Shown: positions 16,897-24,903 of the stretch, piece after piece
How the letters are laid out: every line of letters starts with the position of its first letter
How positions within the stretch are numbered: the first letter of the stretch is position 1
From: an uncultured Halomicronema sp.
GTDB lineage: Bacteria; Cyanobacteriota; Cyanobacteriia; Phormidesmidales; Phormidesmidaceae
Length of the DNA: 57,422 bases
NCBI GenBank assembly: GCA_937899725.1
Contig: CALCCA010000175.1
Span: 1 to 57,422 of the forward strand
Direction of reading: 5' to 3'
The notes under the pieces: generated by a model
Seen by the model: only the letters and a program-made list of their open reading frames with translations
What the model was told of the DNA's origin: nothing
The model's database searches: none
Position numbers and translations under genes: made by a program

Positions 16897-17670
16897 ATGC
16901 ACCTCGAAGTTGCTCAGCTACACAAACAATTCGACACGCCCCAAGGGCCCCTCATTGCCCTGCAAGATATCAACCTGCATGTAGAAACGGGCGAATTTGT
17001 TTGTGCCGTTGGGGCCTCCGGCTCTGGTAAGTCCACGCTGCTGCGGCTGGTCGCAGGGCTGGAAATGCCGACCACTGGCGAGATCACCGTAGATGGGCAA
17101 CCGGTGATTGGCCCCGGCATCGATCGCGGCATGGTGTTTCAGAGCTACACGCTCTATCCCTGGATGACCGTGCAGGAAAATGTCGAATTTGGCCTCAAAC
17201 TGCAGGGCATCGCGGCTCGCCAGCGTCGCGAAGAAGCCTCGCGCTATCTCGACGTGGTGGGCTTGGCCCAGTTCGCCCGATCGCTACCCAAAGAACTCTC
17301 TGGTGGCATGAAGCAGCGGGTAGCGATCGCCCGCGCCCTAGCCAACCATCCCAAAATCTTGCTGATGGATGAGCCGTTTGGGGCGCTCGATGTACAGACC
17401 AAAGAGACCATGCAGGAGTTTTTGCTTGAACTGTGGGCGCGCCTAGGCATCAGCATTTTGATGATCACCCACGATGTGAGCGAAGCGGTATTTTTGTCCG
17501 AGCGCATTTACGTGATGTCGGCGCGACCGGGCACGATTCAACGAGAAGTTAACATTGATTTGGGGCGCGATCGGGCCTATGCCATCCGCCGCACTCCCGA
17601 GTTTTATCACCACTGTGAGACGATTATGGATCTCCTGCGGGGCACTGCGACTGCACCCCTGCCGGCCTAA
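16897..17670 (+). CDS. ABC transporter ATP-binding protein (NitT/TauT type), probable guanidine importer
   Basis: A 257-residue ATPase. Motifs in order are Walker A GASGSGKSTLL, Q-loop FQSYTLYPW, signature LSGGMKQRVAIARAL, Walker B ILLMDEPFGALD and H-loop ITHDVSEA. I start it at the ATG at 16897 (MHLEVAQLHKQF), where family similarity begins, not at the in-frame ATG 15 codons upstream. With the two preceding genes it makes a complete importer. It is the last gene of the operon; a weak hairpin (CCAAGTG/CACTTGG, 17673-17705) follows without a T-run. Confidence 0.9.
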   Translation: MHLEVAQLHKQFDTPQGPLIALQDINLHVETGEFVCAVGASGSGKSTLLRLVAGLEMPTTGEITVDGQPVIGPGIDRGMVFQSYTLYPWMTVQENVEFGLKLQGIAARQRREEASRYLDVVGLAQFARSLPKELSGGMKQRVAIARALANHPKILLMDEPFGALDVQTKETMQEFLLELWARLGISILMITHDVSEAVFLSERIYVMSARPGTIQREVNIDLGRDRAYAIRRTPEFYHHCETIMDLLRGTATAPLPA

Positions 17671-18326
17671 TTCCAAGTGCACTCACCGTGGCGCTGGCCA
17701 CTTGGCTGAGGCTACAGAGAAGTATTCGGATCCTTCGCATCTCAGCTAAGGGGCGCCGTCTGCTCCTCAACGGACTGGCGATTGCGCTCAGAGCGACAAC
17801 CGGCGAGGCTCAGCAGCAGCTTGTCGGCCTTCATGCCATCCGCGAGAGCCTGTCATGATCGAGATAATGCGGAAACTAATCTTCCTTGGGGATGATTGCC
17901 GTGATGCAGGCAACCGGGAAGACTGTAGCAGTTGGGCCATAAGAGATCGCTGCTTACAGGCGATCGAGCACAACTCTGTTCTCTCAATTGATCGGCTTAG
18001 GAATCCCTATCCGTAAGGCTGGAGACATTGTCTTTTGGGCGCTCCCCACCATTCAGGCGGTCGTTGCGACGTGCCAACCGGACCCCAAAGACAGGGAGAA
18101 AGCGTTAAACCAGGGGATGAGGCGATCAGGCATACCAGGGACTACCTCGACTGGGATCATCTCTATATGCACAAGCGTGGCTTTTCAATACATCTTTCCA
18201 AGAAATCGTAACGATTTGTTATACGCTCAGATCAAAGAGCTCAATATCGTTGGACTTCGTTGACAGGCTCCGTCGCCTCATCGGCTGCGAGTTTTGATTG
18301 AGCTATGTAACTAAGAGGACATCACC
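17671..18326. other. Intergenic region upstream of ocp
   Basis: About 650 bp holding the end of the guanidine operon and the ocp promoter. A 53-codon frame (17855-18016) and a 91-codon frame (17988-18263), both plus strand, have no clear RBS or recognisable family. I see no certain gene. AT-rich sequence around 18190-18240 is the most promoter-like part. Confidence 0.4.
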
Positions 18327-19289
18327 ATGCCATTTACTGTCGAGTCAGCGCGCAACATCTTTCCCAGCACCCTAACAGCCGACGCCGTACCCGCCACAAC
18401 TGCCAGATTTAACCAGCTGAGCGCCGAAGATCAGCTCGCGCTAATTTGGTTTGCCTATTTAGAAATGGGGCGATCGATCACCGGTGCCGCCCTCGGCTCT
18501 GCGAACATGCAGTTTGCCGAAGGGACGCTCCAAGAGATCCGAGGCATGTCATTTCAAGCACAGTCCCAAGCTATGTGTGACTTAGCCAACCGCACCGACA
18601 CGCCCATTTGCCGCACCTATGCTTCGTGGTCGCCCAACATCAAGCTCGGCTTCTGGTATCAGCTCGGAGAATGGATGGCAGACGGCTCCGTCGCCCCGAT
18701 TCCAGAAGGCTACAAGCTTTCTGCCAATGCCTCAGCCGTTCTACAGGACATCAGAAACCTGGAGTCGGGTCAGCAAATCACCGTACTGCGCAATTCGGTC
18801 ATCGATATGGGCTTTGACAGCGGCAACCTCGCTGGTGGCACCAAACGCGTATCGGCTCCCGTTGTGCCCCCCCAAAACATTGCTGATCGCACCCAAGTTG
18901 CGATTGAAGGCATCACCACTCCAACCATCTTGGAGTACATGAACAACCTCAACGCCAACGACTTTGATGCCCTGATTCAACTTTTCACCCCCGATGGGGC
19001 GCTGCAGCCGCCGTTTCGCAAGCCGATTGTCGGCACCGACAACATCCTGCGCTTCTTTAGAGAAGAGTGCCAAAACCTGAAGCTCATCCCTGAGCGGGGA
19101 GCCACGGAACCGACGGATGATGGGTTCACCCAAATCAAAGTGACCGGCAAGTGCCAAACGCCTTGGTTCGGCGCTAACGTCGGCATGAATATTGCCTGGC
19201 GGTTTTTGCTAAATCCAGACGGCAAAATTTTCTTTGTCGCCATTGACCTGCTGGCATCGCCTAAAGAATTACTGAACCTCATGCAGTAG
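18327..19289 (+). CDS. ocp: Orange carotenoid protein (OCP)
   Basis: A 320-residue water-soluble photoreceptor. Under strong blue-green light it binds phycobilisomes, quenches excitation and scavenges singlet oxygen. The N-terminal all-helical carotenoid domain (about 1-165) keeps Tyr 44, Trp 110 and Arg 155. The C-terminal NTF2-like domain (about 195-315) keeps the keto-carotenoid ligands as Tyr 204 and Trp 291 (numbering shifted by 3 from Synechocystis). The interdomain linker (about 166-192) is full length. RBS AGAGGA precedes the ATG. A downstream frp gene implies an OCP1-type protein whose recovery is catalysed. Confidence 0.96.
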   Translation: MPFTVESARNIFPSTLTADAVPATTARFNQLSAEDQLALIWFAYLEMGRSITGAALGSANMQFAEGTLQEIRGMSFQAQSQAMCDLANRTDTPICRTYASWSPNIKLGFWYQLGEWMADGSVAPIPEGYKLSANASAVLQDIRNLESGQQITVLRNSVIDMGFDSGNLAGGTKRVSAPVVPPQNIADRTQVAIEGITTPTILEYMNNLNANDFDALIQLFTPDGALQPPFRKPIVGTDNILRFFREECQNLKLIPERGATEPTDDGFTQIKVTGKCQTPWFGANVGMNIAWRFLLNPDGKIFFVAIDLLASPKELLNLMQ

Positions 19290-19452
19290 CCTCAGCCGCG
19301 ATGGCGTTACTAAGCGACGAAAGGAGCGGCGCTGAGAGCCTAGCCCCAGGATTGCCCATTTTTCTATGGGTTTGGCCATGTCGAAGCTAGGTGATCGGAG
19401 GATGCTATGCGTGAGCCAATCCCTCACTACTGAGGCACTCAACTGAGCGTTT

Positions 19453-19495
19453 CCAAAGGGACTGGAGTCAATTACCTGGGCTTCAGTCCCTTTGG
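19453..19495 (+). terminator. Hairpin between ocp and frp, probable attenuating terminator
   Basis: CCAAAGGGACTG (19453-19464) pairs with CAGTCCCTTTGG (19484-19495), and the stem extends inward with one mismatch. A T-run (ATATTTTTT) follows 8 bases later. It could end ocp transcripts while letting some read through into frp. Confidence 0.65.
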
Positions 19496-19569
19496 CATCG
19501 GTATATTTTTTGCAAAAAAATTAGTATTAAGGGATATTAAAGGTATAGATAAGCTATTTCAATATTTTC

Positions 19570-19902
19570 ATGATGCAGGTAACCGAGGCCGAATGGTCGG
19601 CTCAAGAGAAACAGATTGCTCAGTCAGCATTAATGGAAGCGCAGAGCCGAGAAATTGACGGCTTAGTGCAGTTAATTCGTGAGAAAGCCAGCAAAGTCGA
19701 CGACATTAGCGATGTTTGGCGTCTGAATGATTTTTTGAGTGCTCGCCGGTTTGATATTGACGGCAAGTACGACGACAGTGAGGGCGAGACGCTTTTTGTG
19801 CTGGCTCGTCTAGCAAAGGAAGGCTGGGTCAAAACAGCAGACCTGCAGGGACTTGATGCCGCTAAGTTAGCGAAGATTGCTGCCCTAACTCGCATTCTGT
19901 AG
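19570..19902 (+). CDS. frp: Fluorescence recovery protein (FRP)
   Basis: A 110-residue small helical protein that binds the activated OCP C-terminal domain, detaches it from phycobilisomes and speeds its return to the orange form. The core DVWRLNDFLSARRFDIDGKYDD is the FRP signature and includes Trp 50, Asp 54 and Arg 60, the residues known to matter for activity. Two ATG codons lie in tandem at 19570; either could start. It lies 280 bp after ocp with a hairpin and an AT-rich promoter-like stretch (TATAGATAA) between, so it may have its own promoter. Confidence 0.95.
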   Translation: MMQVTEAEWSAQEKQIAQSALMEAQSREIDGLVQLIREKASKVDDISDVWRLNDFLSARRFDIDGKYDDSEGETLFVLARLAKEGWVKTADLQGLDAAKLAKIAALTRIL

Positions 19903-19982
19903 TGAACGTCTGGCCACAGTACCCGGTCTGAACTGGGGATGAGCTCGTTCTCCCCAGCAGCAGTAACACCGCAGCTCTAAAA

Positions 19983-20008
19983 CCAGATTATCAATCTGGC
20001 TTCTCTTT
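19983..20008 (+). terminator. Probable frp terminator
   Basis: CCAGATT-ATC-AATCTGG is followed by CTTCTCTTT. The short stem lies 80 bp past the frp stop. It overlaps the 3' end of the small minus-strand frame at 19991. Confidence 0.5.
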
Positions 20009-20212
20009 GTCCTGGGCTCCCCCCGCATCTTCTATGTCCCAGCTGAGATACTCATCCAGGGCGCTGAGCCGAGGTGTTTTGGGTTCGAGCGGGCTATCGT
20101 ACTCAGGCACCGTCAGCCGTCCCTTAAGACCGGGTAGATTGCGCCTGCCGAAATGACCCACAATCTCAGTTTCGTGGCAAAATTCACGGACAATCTCTCG
20201 TTTCGGAGCCAT
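19991..20212 (-). CDS. Hypothetical 73-residue protein
   Basis: A small frame with a natural-looking composition (MAPKREIVREFCHETEIVGH..., charged, no membrane segment). I do not recognise a family. Against it, no RBS precedes the ATG, and the RBS of the divergent gene at 20217 lies inside its first codons, leaving only 4 bp between the two starts. It is kept as a possible gene. Confidence 0.4.
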   Translation of the reverse strand: MAPKREIVREFCHETEIVGHFGRRNLPGLKGRLTVPEYDSPLEPKTPRLSALDEYLSWDIEDAGGAQDKEKPD

Positions 20213-20216
20213 TATC

Positions 20217-20999
20217 GTGAAGCTTGCAACTCAGCTCGTGGGCAGCGCTTGTGGGTTGGCGGTGCTCATGGGCACGGTGGGCTGCCGCAGTGATCAATCT
20301 GCCGTGCCGCCAACGTCGGAAACAGCTATCGCCCCAGGGCGTGATGCTGCCGACGGTGCCCTCACGCCTGCCGTGGACTCAGCGTCTTCTCGCGATCGCT
20401 CAACCCTGGTTGTCGATCCCCCCTCCACCGCGTTGCCGTCATCCGGCACCTTAACCGCAAGTGACCCCGACGCTCAAATTAATGTGCGATCGCAGCCCAG
20501 CATCGACTCAGGTAGCCCTGGGCAAGGAGTCACCGGCGACCTCGTCAGCTTGCAAAACAGGGCTGCAGACGACCACGGCGACACCTGGTATTACGTCACC
20601 TTTGACCATCGCGAAATCGAAGGGTGGATACGAGGCGACTTCATTGCGATCGCTGATGCGGCCACGTCGGCATCTATTGCGGCCCCCGCTGGCGATCGCA
20701 GCCCCAGTGCGGTGTTAGATGCAACCTGTGGCAGCCCCGACCATCTGAATGCCTATTACAGCACCCTTAACTTCAATATCTATATCTGCAACTCGCCTGA
20801 GGGCTATATCTATGTCGGCCATGAGAAGGGTACCGCCAACACCTTGGTAGCCCACAGCGTCACCGCCGCGCAAACTGGGTTTGTCGCCAGCAACGGCAGC
20901 TATGACTATGTGATTGACGCCGAAACTTTGCAGATTTATGAGGGAAAGGCACCGGAGCCAATTTTGAGCGAGCTGGTTGAGCGGGCCGAGCGCTATTGA
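20217..20999 (+). CDS. SH3-domain lipoprotein
   Basis: A 260-residue exported protein. The signal peptide ends GTVGCRSD, a lipobox with Cys 23. A low-complexity linker leads to a bacterial SH3-like domain (about residues 87-145: INVRSQPSI, then DTWYYVTFDHREIEGWIRGDFI). The C-terminal 90 residues form a separate region with two Cys (ATCGSP and YICNSP). SH3b domains bind cell-wall peptides. The start is GTG, 8 bases after GGAG. Confidence 0.75.
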   Translation: MKLATQLVGSACGLAVLMGTVGCRSDQSAVPPTSETAIAPGRDAADGALTPAVDSASSRDRSTLVVDPPSTALPSSGTLTASDPDAQINVRSQPSIDSGSPGQGVTGDLVSLQNRAADDHGDTWYYVTFDHREIEGWIRGDFIAIADAATSASIAAPAGDRSPSAVLDATCGSPDHLNAYYSTLNFNIYICNSPEGYIYVGHEKGTANTLVAHSVTAAQTGFVASNGSYDYVIDAETLQIYEGKAPEPILSELVERAERY

Positions 21000-21509
21000 G
21001 CTGCCCGCCGCTGATGCTCCCGCCATCCCTCCAATCTTTTCTTCACCCTGCGGGAACTACTGGGTGTGCCCCTCGTCCTCCCCGAAAGCAGGATATTTAA
21101 GAATACCGAGCTGGGAGTGTTGGAGGGCCGGTGCGGTCAGAGATTTCTGGTAAAGACGAGACCCGTAGGAGTAGGTTATCTAGATGCCGATAGTCATCAA
21201 CTGAAGCCTGCTGGCTCAACCCGCCCTCACAGCACCGGTATGTTTTTTCAGATGTCGTCTTGCGTGATGACGCACCTGAATTGAACTGACAGAATAGAGG
21301 CAGTTCAATTCAGGTGCGTTGGCCATTTCAACTAAGACTATGCCGGTGGGGCTAGCGTCTGGCTGAAACTTCGATAGAGTATTAGCAACTTACGAATCTT
21401 TGAGTTGTCGGCGGCATTCTGCCAAGAATCGGGAACCTTGAACAGAGCTCATCCGCTGATGGCTGTTTTCTTCGCTTGGGGTCTCGGCCAACTTAACTAG
21501 CTGTTTAGA
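21000..21509. other. Intergenic region with strong hairpin, no gene seen
   Basis: About 510 bp between two plus-strand envelope genes. It holds the 19-bp inverted repeat listed separately and probably the promoter of the 21510 gene. A short plus frame at 21066-21284 has no support. Confidence 0.4.
21270..21319. repeat. 19-bp perfect inverted repeat
   Basis: ACGCACCTGAATTGAACTG (21270-21288) and its exact complement (21301-21319) are separated by 12 bases. No T-run follows on the plus strand. It may be a transcript end structure or a dispersed palindromic repeat. Confidence 0.75.
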
Positions 21510-23045
21510 ATGTTTCATCGCCTTTTGCTGATTGCGCTTACTTCAATTGCTGCCGGGGGTCTGGGTGTACCCGCGAGCGCTCGGCCTGCAGTGCGATCGC
21601 GCGCCGTATGGCCGCTAGCCCCAGGCGATCTCGTTGCTCAACTCGACAACTCTGACGCCGACTCCCCCACCCCAGCGGCCTCGCCAGCTGTGCAATCGCT
21701 ACAAAACCGGTTAGGTCAGCTGGGCTACTACGAGGGGGCCGCTGACGGCGTGTTTAATCCCGCGACGAGTGCGGCGTTAAAAGCCTTTCAGCAAAACAAT
21801 GGTTTGGTTGGCACCGGCATTTTAGATCCCTTGACGGAAGAGCGCCTACTGGATCGCGATGCCGTACCCGCCAATATTGACGGGGCCGCCGCTGACGCTG
21901 CTGAGCCGGCGGTGGAATTGCCGGAGCCAACGGACGAATCCACAGACGAACCCACGGACGACGAACCTACGGATGAATTGACATCGCCAGCGGCAGAGTC
22001 AGACGAGCGCTCGGCACCGCCCGCCGACACTGACCCCGAATCGATTATTGAGTCGGCTGGAGCCGAGGGCACGGAGGCTCCGGCAGAGGAGTTACCGGCC
22101 AGCGATGCCGAGGGTGAGACTTTTTCTCTTGAAGGGTCACCGACTGAGGGGGCCGATGGTGACCCAGAAGCGGCTGCCCCCGCGGAGACAGCCGCCCCGC
22201 CCGAATCGGAAGGGGGACTGTTTCGCCTGGCCTTGCTCGGTACCATCATCATGGCAGTGGGGGCCTTGGGCACTGGGGTAGTGCTCTGGTTGGCCCGCCA
22301 GAAAGCCCAAAAGGCTGCTGCATTAGAGGAGCAAGCACCGGGCAGTCAAGCGTCGGACGAGCAAGCACTAAACGATCAGGCGATTGCCCCGTCAAAGCTA
22401 TCCCCGGTGCCGGTCGTTAAGCCGCCAGCACCTTCGCCTGCGCCTCAGTATGGTCAAAATGGTCAGCCCCCGGCCGTTTCTGAAACAGCTCAGCTCTCGG
22501 TTAATTCCCCCGCTCCGGCGCTGTCGTTGAGTGCCATGCCCGAGTCTCGGGTGACCAAAGTCAACATCGTTGATGAACTGATTCAAGATTTGCAAGAGTC
22601 TGATCCGGTGCGACGGCGTAAATCTATTTGGGAACTGGGGCAACGGGGCAATTCAGCCGCTGTGCAGCCACTGGCCAATCTGTTAACCGACGCTGACTCT
22701 GCCGAGCAGGGGCTGATCTTGGCGGCGCTGGCAGAAATCAGCACCAAAACCCTCAAACCGATGAATCGGGCAATGGCGATGGCGCTGCAGGATGACAATC
22801 CAGAAGTGCGCAAGAATGCCATTCGCGACCTGACTCGCATTTACGATTCGTTAGGGCAGGTGGGGCGCATGTTGGGGCAGGCTTCTGCAGATGATGATCC
22901 GGAGGTGCGCCAGACGGCCAACTGGGCGCTTGACCAGCTCAACAAGATGCGGCTGACGGCAACCGACACCGCTAGATCACTGCAAGACAGTCGCCCGCCT
23001 CTAGAGCAACGAGCTGACGATGAGTCGTCTTCTCATCGGGCTTAG
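21510..23045 (+). CDS. Peptidoglycan-binding, membrane-anchored protein with C-terminal HEAT repeats
   Basis: A 511-residue protein. A signal peptide (about 1-25) is followed by a PG_binding_1 domain (about residues 62-112: LQNRLGQLGYYEGAADGVFNPATSAALKAFQQ). An acidic Pro/Glu/Asp/Thr linker runs to about 238, then one membrane segment (LALLGTIIMAVGALGTGVVLWLA). After a Pro-rich linker come HEAT-like repeats (about 350-490: DPVRRRKSIWELGQRG and following). The layout places the wall-binding domain in the periplasm and the HEAT scaffold in the cytoplasm, which would link wall to cell interior. The exact role is unknown. Confidence 0.8.
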   Translation: MFHRLLLIALTSIAAGGLGVPASARPAVRSRAVWPLAPGDLVAQLDNSDADSPTPAASPAVQSLQNRLGQLGYYEGAADGVFNPATSAALKAFQQNNGLVGTGILDPLTEERLLDRDAVPANIDGAAADAAEPAVELPEPTDESTDEPTDDEPTDELTSPAAESDERSAPPADTDPESIIESAGAEGTEAPAEELPASDAEGETFSLEGSPTEGADGDPEAAAPAETAAPPESEGGLFRLALLGTIIMAVGALGTGVVLWLARQKAQKAAALEEQAPGSQASDEQALNDQAIAPSKLSPVPVVKPPAPSPAPQYGQNGQPPAVSETAQLSVNSPAPALSLSAMPESRVTKVNIVDELIQDLQESDPVRRRKSIWELGQRGNSAAVQPLANLLTDADSAEQGLILAALAEISTKTLKPMNRAMAMALQDDNPEVRKNAIRDLTRIYDSLGQVGRMLGQASADDDPEVRQTANWALDQLNKMRLTATDTARSLQDSRPPLEQRADDESSSHRA

Positions 23046-23098
23046 TCGCGCCTTTCCCGACTCCCTGATCCCCCCTCTTCACGGCAGTTATCCCGGCT

Positions 23099-24181
23099 AT
23101 GTCATCTTCGTCCTCGTATCGTCTGTTGGTAATCTCAACAGCGGTGGCACCGTTAGGCTCAGGGCTCGGGGGCGGGGTTGAGCTGTTTGTCAAAAATGCC
23201 GTGCAGAGCCTGCAGCAGCGCGGTCATCAGGTCACTGTGCTGGCACCTGCCGGTTCGGTGCTCGCGGTGGGCGACCTGATTCAGCTACCGGGGCAGTGGC
23301 AACCGACCGCCCACACCAGTGAGCGCAGCAGTCCGATTGTGATGCCCGAACCATCGGTGTTGGCGGCGATGATGGGGTACGCCCGTGAGGTGCAGCAGAA
23401 GTTTGATATCATCCTGCACTTCTGTTACGACTGGCTGCCGTTTTATCTCACCCCGTTCTTTCAGACGCCGATCGCCCACTATGTGTCGATGGGGTCGCTG
23501 ACCGATGCCATGGATACCGTGATTAGCCAGGTCGCGCAGGCTCATCCGGGGACGGTAGGAGTCTGTACGCAGGTGCAGGCGGAGACGCTGCCCGCAGCCG
23601 ATCGCTATCGCCCCATTGGCAGTGCTGTCGATCTCAGTTTGTATGACTACTGCGATCGCCCAGGAACTCATTTGGCGTGGATGGGCCGCATTTCTCCCGA
23701 AAAAGGGTTGGAAGATGCGATCGCCGCGGTGGCGATTGCCCAAGTTCCGCTCAAAATTCTCGGCAAACTCGAAAATCAGGACTATTGGCAACACCTGCAA
23801 GCGACCTATCCCGATGCTCCCATTGAATATCTGGGGTTTCTCGATACGGCTGGACTGCAGGCGGCCATTCGCTCCTGTCGGGCGCTGTTGATGACGCCTA
23901 AATGGGTAGAGGCCTTTGGCAACGTGGCGATTGAAGCGCTCGCCTGTGGCGTGCCGGTGATTGCCTATCGGCGCGGCGGCCCGACAGAAATTGTGCGCCC
24001 GGGTCAGACGGGCTGGCTCGTAGAACCGGACAGCGTGGAAGGCTTAGTGGACGCGATCGCCCGCATCGATCAGCTCGATCGCCAAGCTTGCCGCCAACAA
24101 GCTGTGACGGAATATTCGCTAGAGGCCCTGGCCCAGCGCTATGAGCAATGGTTCCACGACATCTTGAGCCCGCAACCTTAG
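23099..24181 (+). CDS. Family 4 glycosyltransferase
   Basis: A 360-residue GT-B fold enzyme. The N-terminal glycine-rich loop (GSGLGGGVELFVKNAVQSLQQRGHQV) is the acceptor side. The C-terminal donor domain has GRISPEKGLEDAI and the E-x7-E motif EAFGNVAIEALACGVPV. It transfers a sugar from a nucleotide donor to a glycolipid, polysaccharide or small acceptor; the substrate cannot be told. It lies 53 bp after the peptidoglycan-binding gene and could be co-transcribed. Confidence 0.88.
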   Translation: MSSSSSYRLLVISTAVAPLGSGLGGGVELFVKNAVQSLQQRGHQVTVLAPAGSVLAVGDLIQLPGQWQPTAHTSERSSPIVMPEPSVLAAMMGYAREVQQKFDIILHFCYDWLPFYLTPFFQTPIAHYVSMGSLTDAMDTVISQVAQAHPGTVGVCTQVQAETLPAADRYRPIGSAVDLSLYDYCDRPGTHLAWMGRISPEKGLEDAIAAVAIAQVPLKILGKLENQDYWQHLQATYPDAPIEYLGFLDTAGLQAAIRSCRALLMTPKWVEAFGNVAIEALACGVPVIAYRRGGPTEIVRPGQTGWLVEPDSVEGLVDAIARIDQLDRQACRQQAVTEYSLEALAQRYEQWFHDILSPQP

Positions 24182-24334
24182 GCCGCAGCCACCCTTCAAC
24201 ACCGAGGCGAAATTTCTCAAGTCGCTGCAGATCAGGGGTTTGAGGGAATTCTGCGGCATTCAGAATCGGGTTTTAAAGTGCATTGGGGCAGGAATAGCTA
24301 ATAATGTAAAAGGTTGTAAAGTTTTGGAATTTCC

Positions 24335-24793
24335 ATGTCATTACCCACAAATCTGACGACTCTCAACGGGGCTGCTTTGCCCGCTGATGCGCTGAGTAAC
24401 AAGGTCGTGCTGTTTGTTAACGTGGCGAGCCAATGTGGCTTGACGCCGCAGTACGACGGTCTGGTCTCGCTGGATAAGCAATACGACGATTTTATGGTGG
24501 TCGGTGTACCTTGTAATCAGTTTGGCAAGCAGGAACCCGGCAGTCCTGAAGAGATCAAGGAATTCGCCGCCTCGAAATATAATGTCGAGTTCACCTTGCT
24601 AGAGAAGCAAGATGTCAACGGTGACACTCGCAGCCCGCTGTACCAGTTTTTGGTGGGCGACGGCGAAGACATTGAGTGGAACTTTGGCAAGTTTGTCGTT
24701 GATCGCACCGGTGCCGTGGTGGCGCGGTTTGACCCGCAAACGCCGCCTGATTCCCCTGATCTCAAAGCCGCCATCGAAAAGGCGTTGGGCTAG
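24335..24793 (+). CDS. Glutathione peroxidase-family (thioredoxin-dependent) peroxidase
   Basis: A 152-residue protein of the GPx fold that reduces lipid and other hydroperoxides. The peroxidatic Cys 34 is in VNVASQCGLTPQY, and the Gln, Trp and Asn of the active site are in VPCNQFG and DIEWNFGKFVVDR. It uses Cys, not selenocysteine, so it is probably NADPH- or thioredoxin-driven, as in other cyanobacteria. It is slightly short for the family. An AT-rich promoter-like stretch (TAATAATGTAAA) lies 30 bp upstream. Confidence 0.92.
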   Translation: MSLPTNLTTLNGAALPADALSNKVVLFVNVASQCGLTPQYDGLVSLDKQYDDFMVVGVPCNQFGKQEPGSPEEIKEFAASKYNVEFTLLEKQDVNGDTRSPLYQFLVGDGEDIEWNFGKFVVDRTGAVVARFDPQTPPDSPDLKAAIEKALG

Positions 24794-24847
24794 GAGTCGA
24801 GTCTGACCGCAGACTTGACGCGGTTTGAGCGTCTTAGTTGAACGTTA

Positions 24848-24893
24848 GCGATCGCGCCTAGCATCTGATTGCTGGGCGCGATCGCGGCTTTTC
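24848..24893. terminator. Bidirectional terminator between the peroxidase gene and ftsY
   Basis: GCGATCGCGCC-TAGCA pairs with TGCTGGGCGCGATCGC, and GGCTTTTCT follows on the plus strand. The stem contains two HIP1 sites. It sits between convergent genes. Confidence 0.7.
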
Positions 24894-24903
24894 TAACAAC
24901 CTT

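Noticed and set aside
17855-18016. 53-codon Cys-containing frame upstream of ocp
   Set aside because: No RBS and no family match. The composition is not convincing beyond three Cys residues.
17988-18263. 91-codon plus frame before ocp
   Set aside because: No domain, no RBS, and it occupies the likely ocp promoter region.
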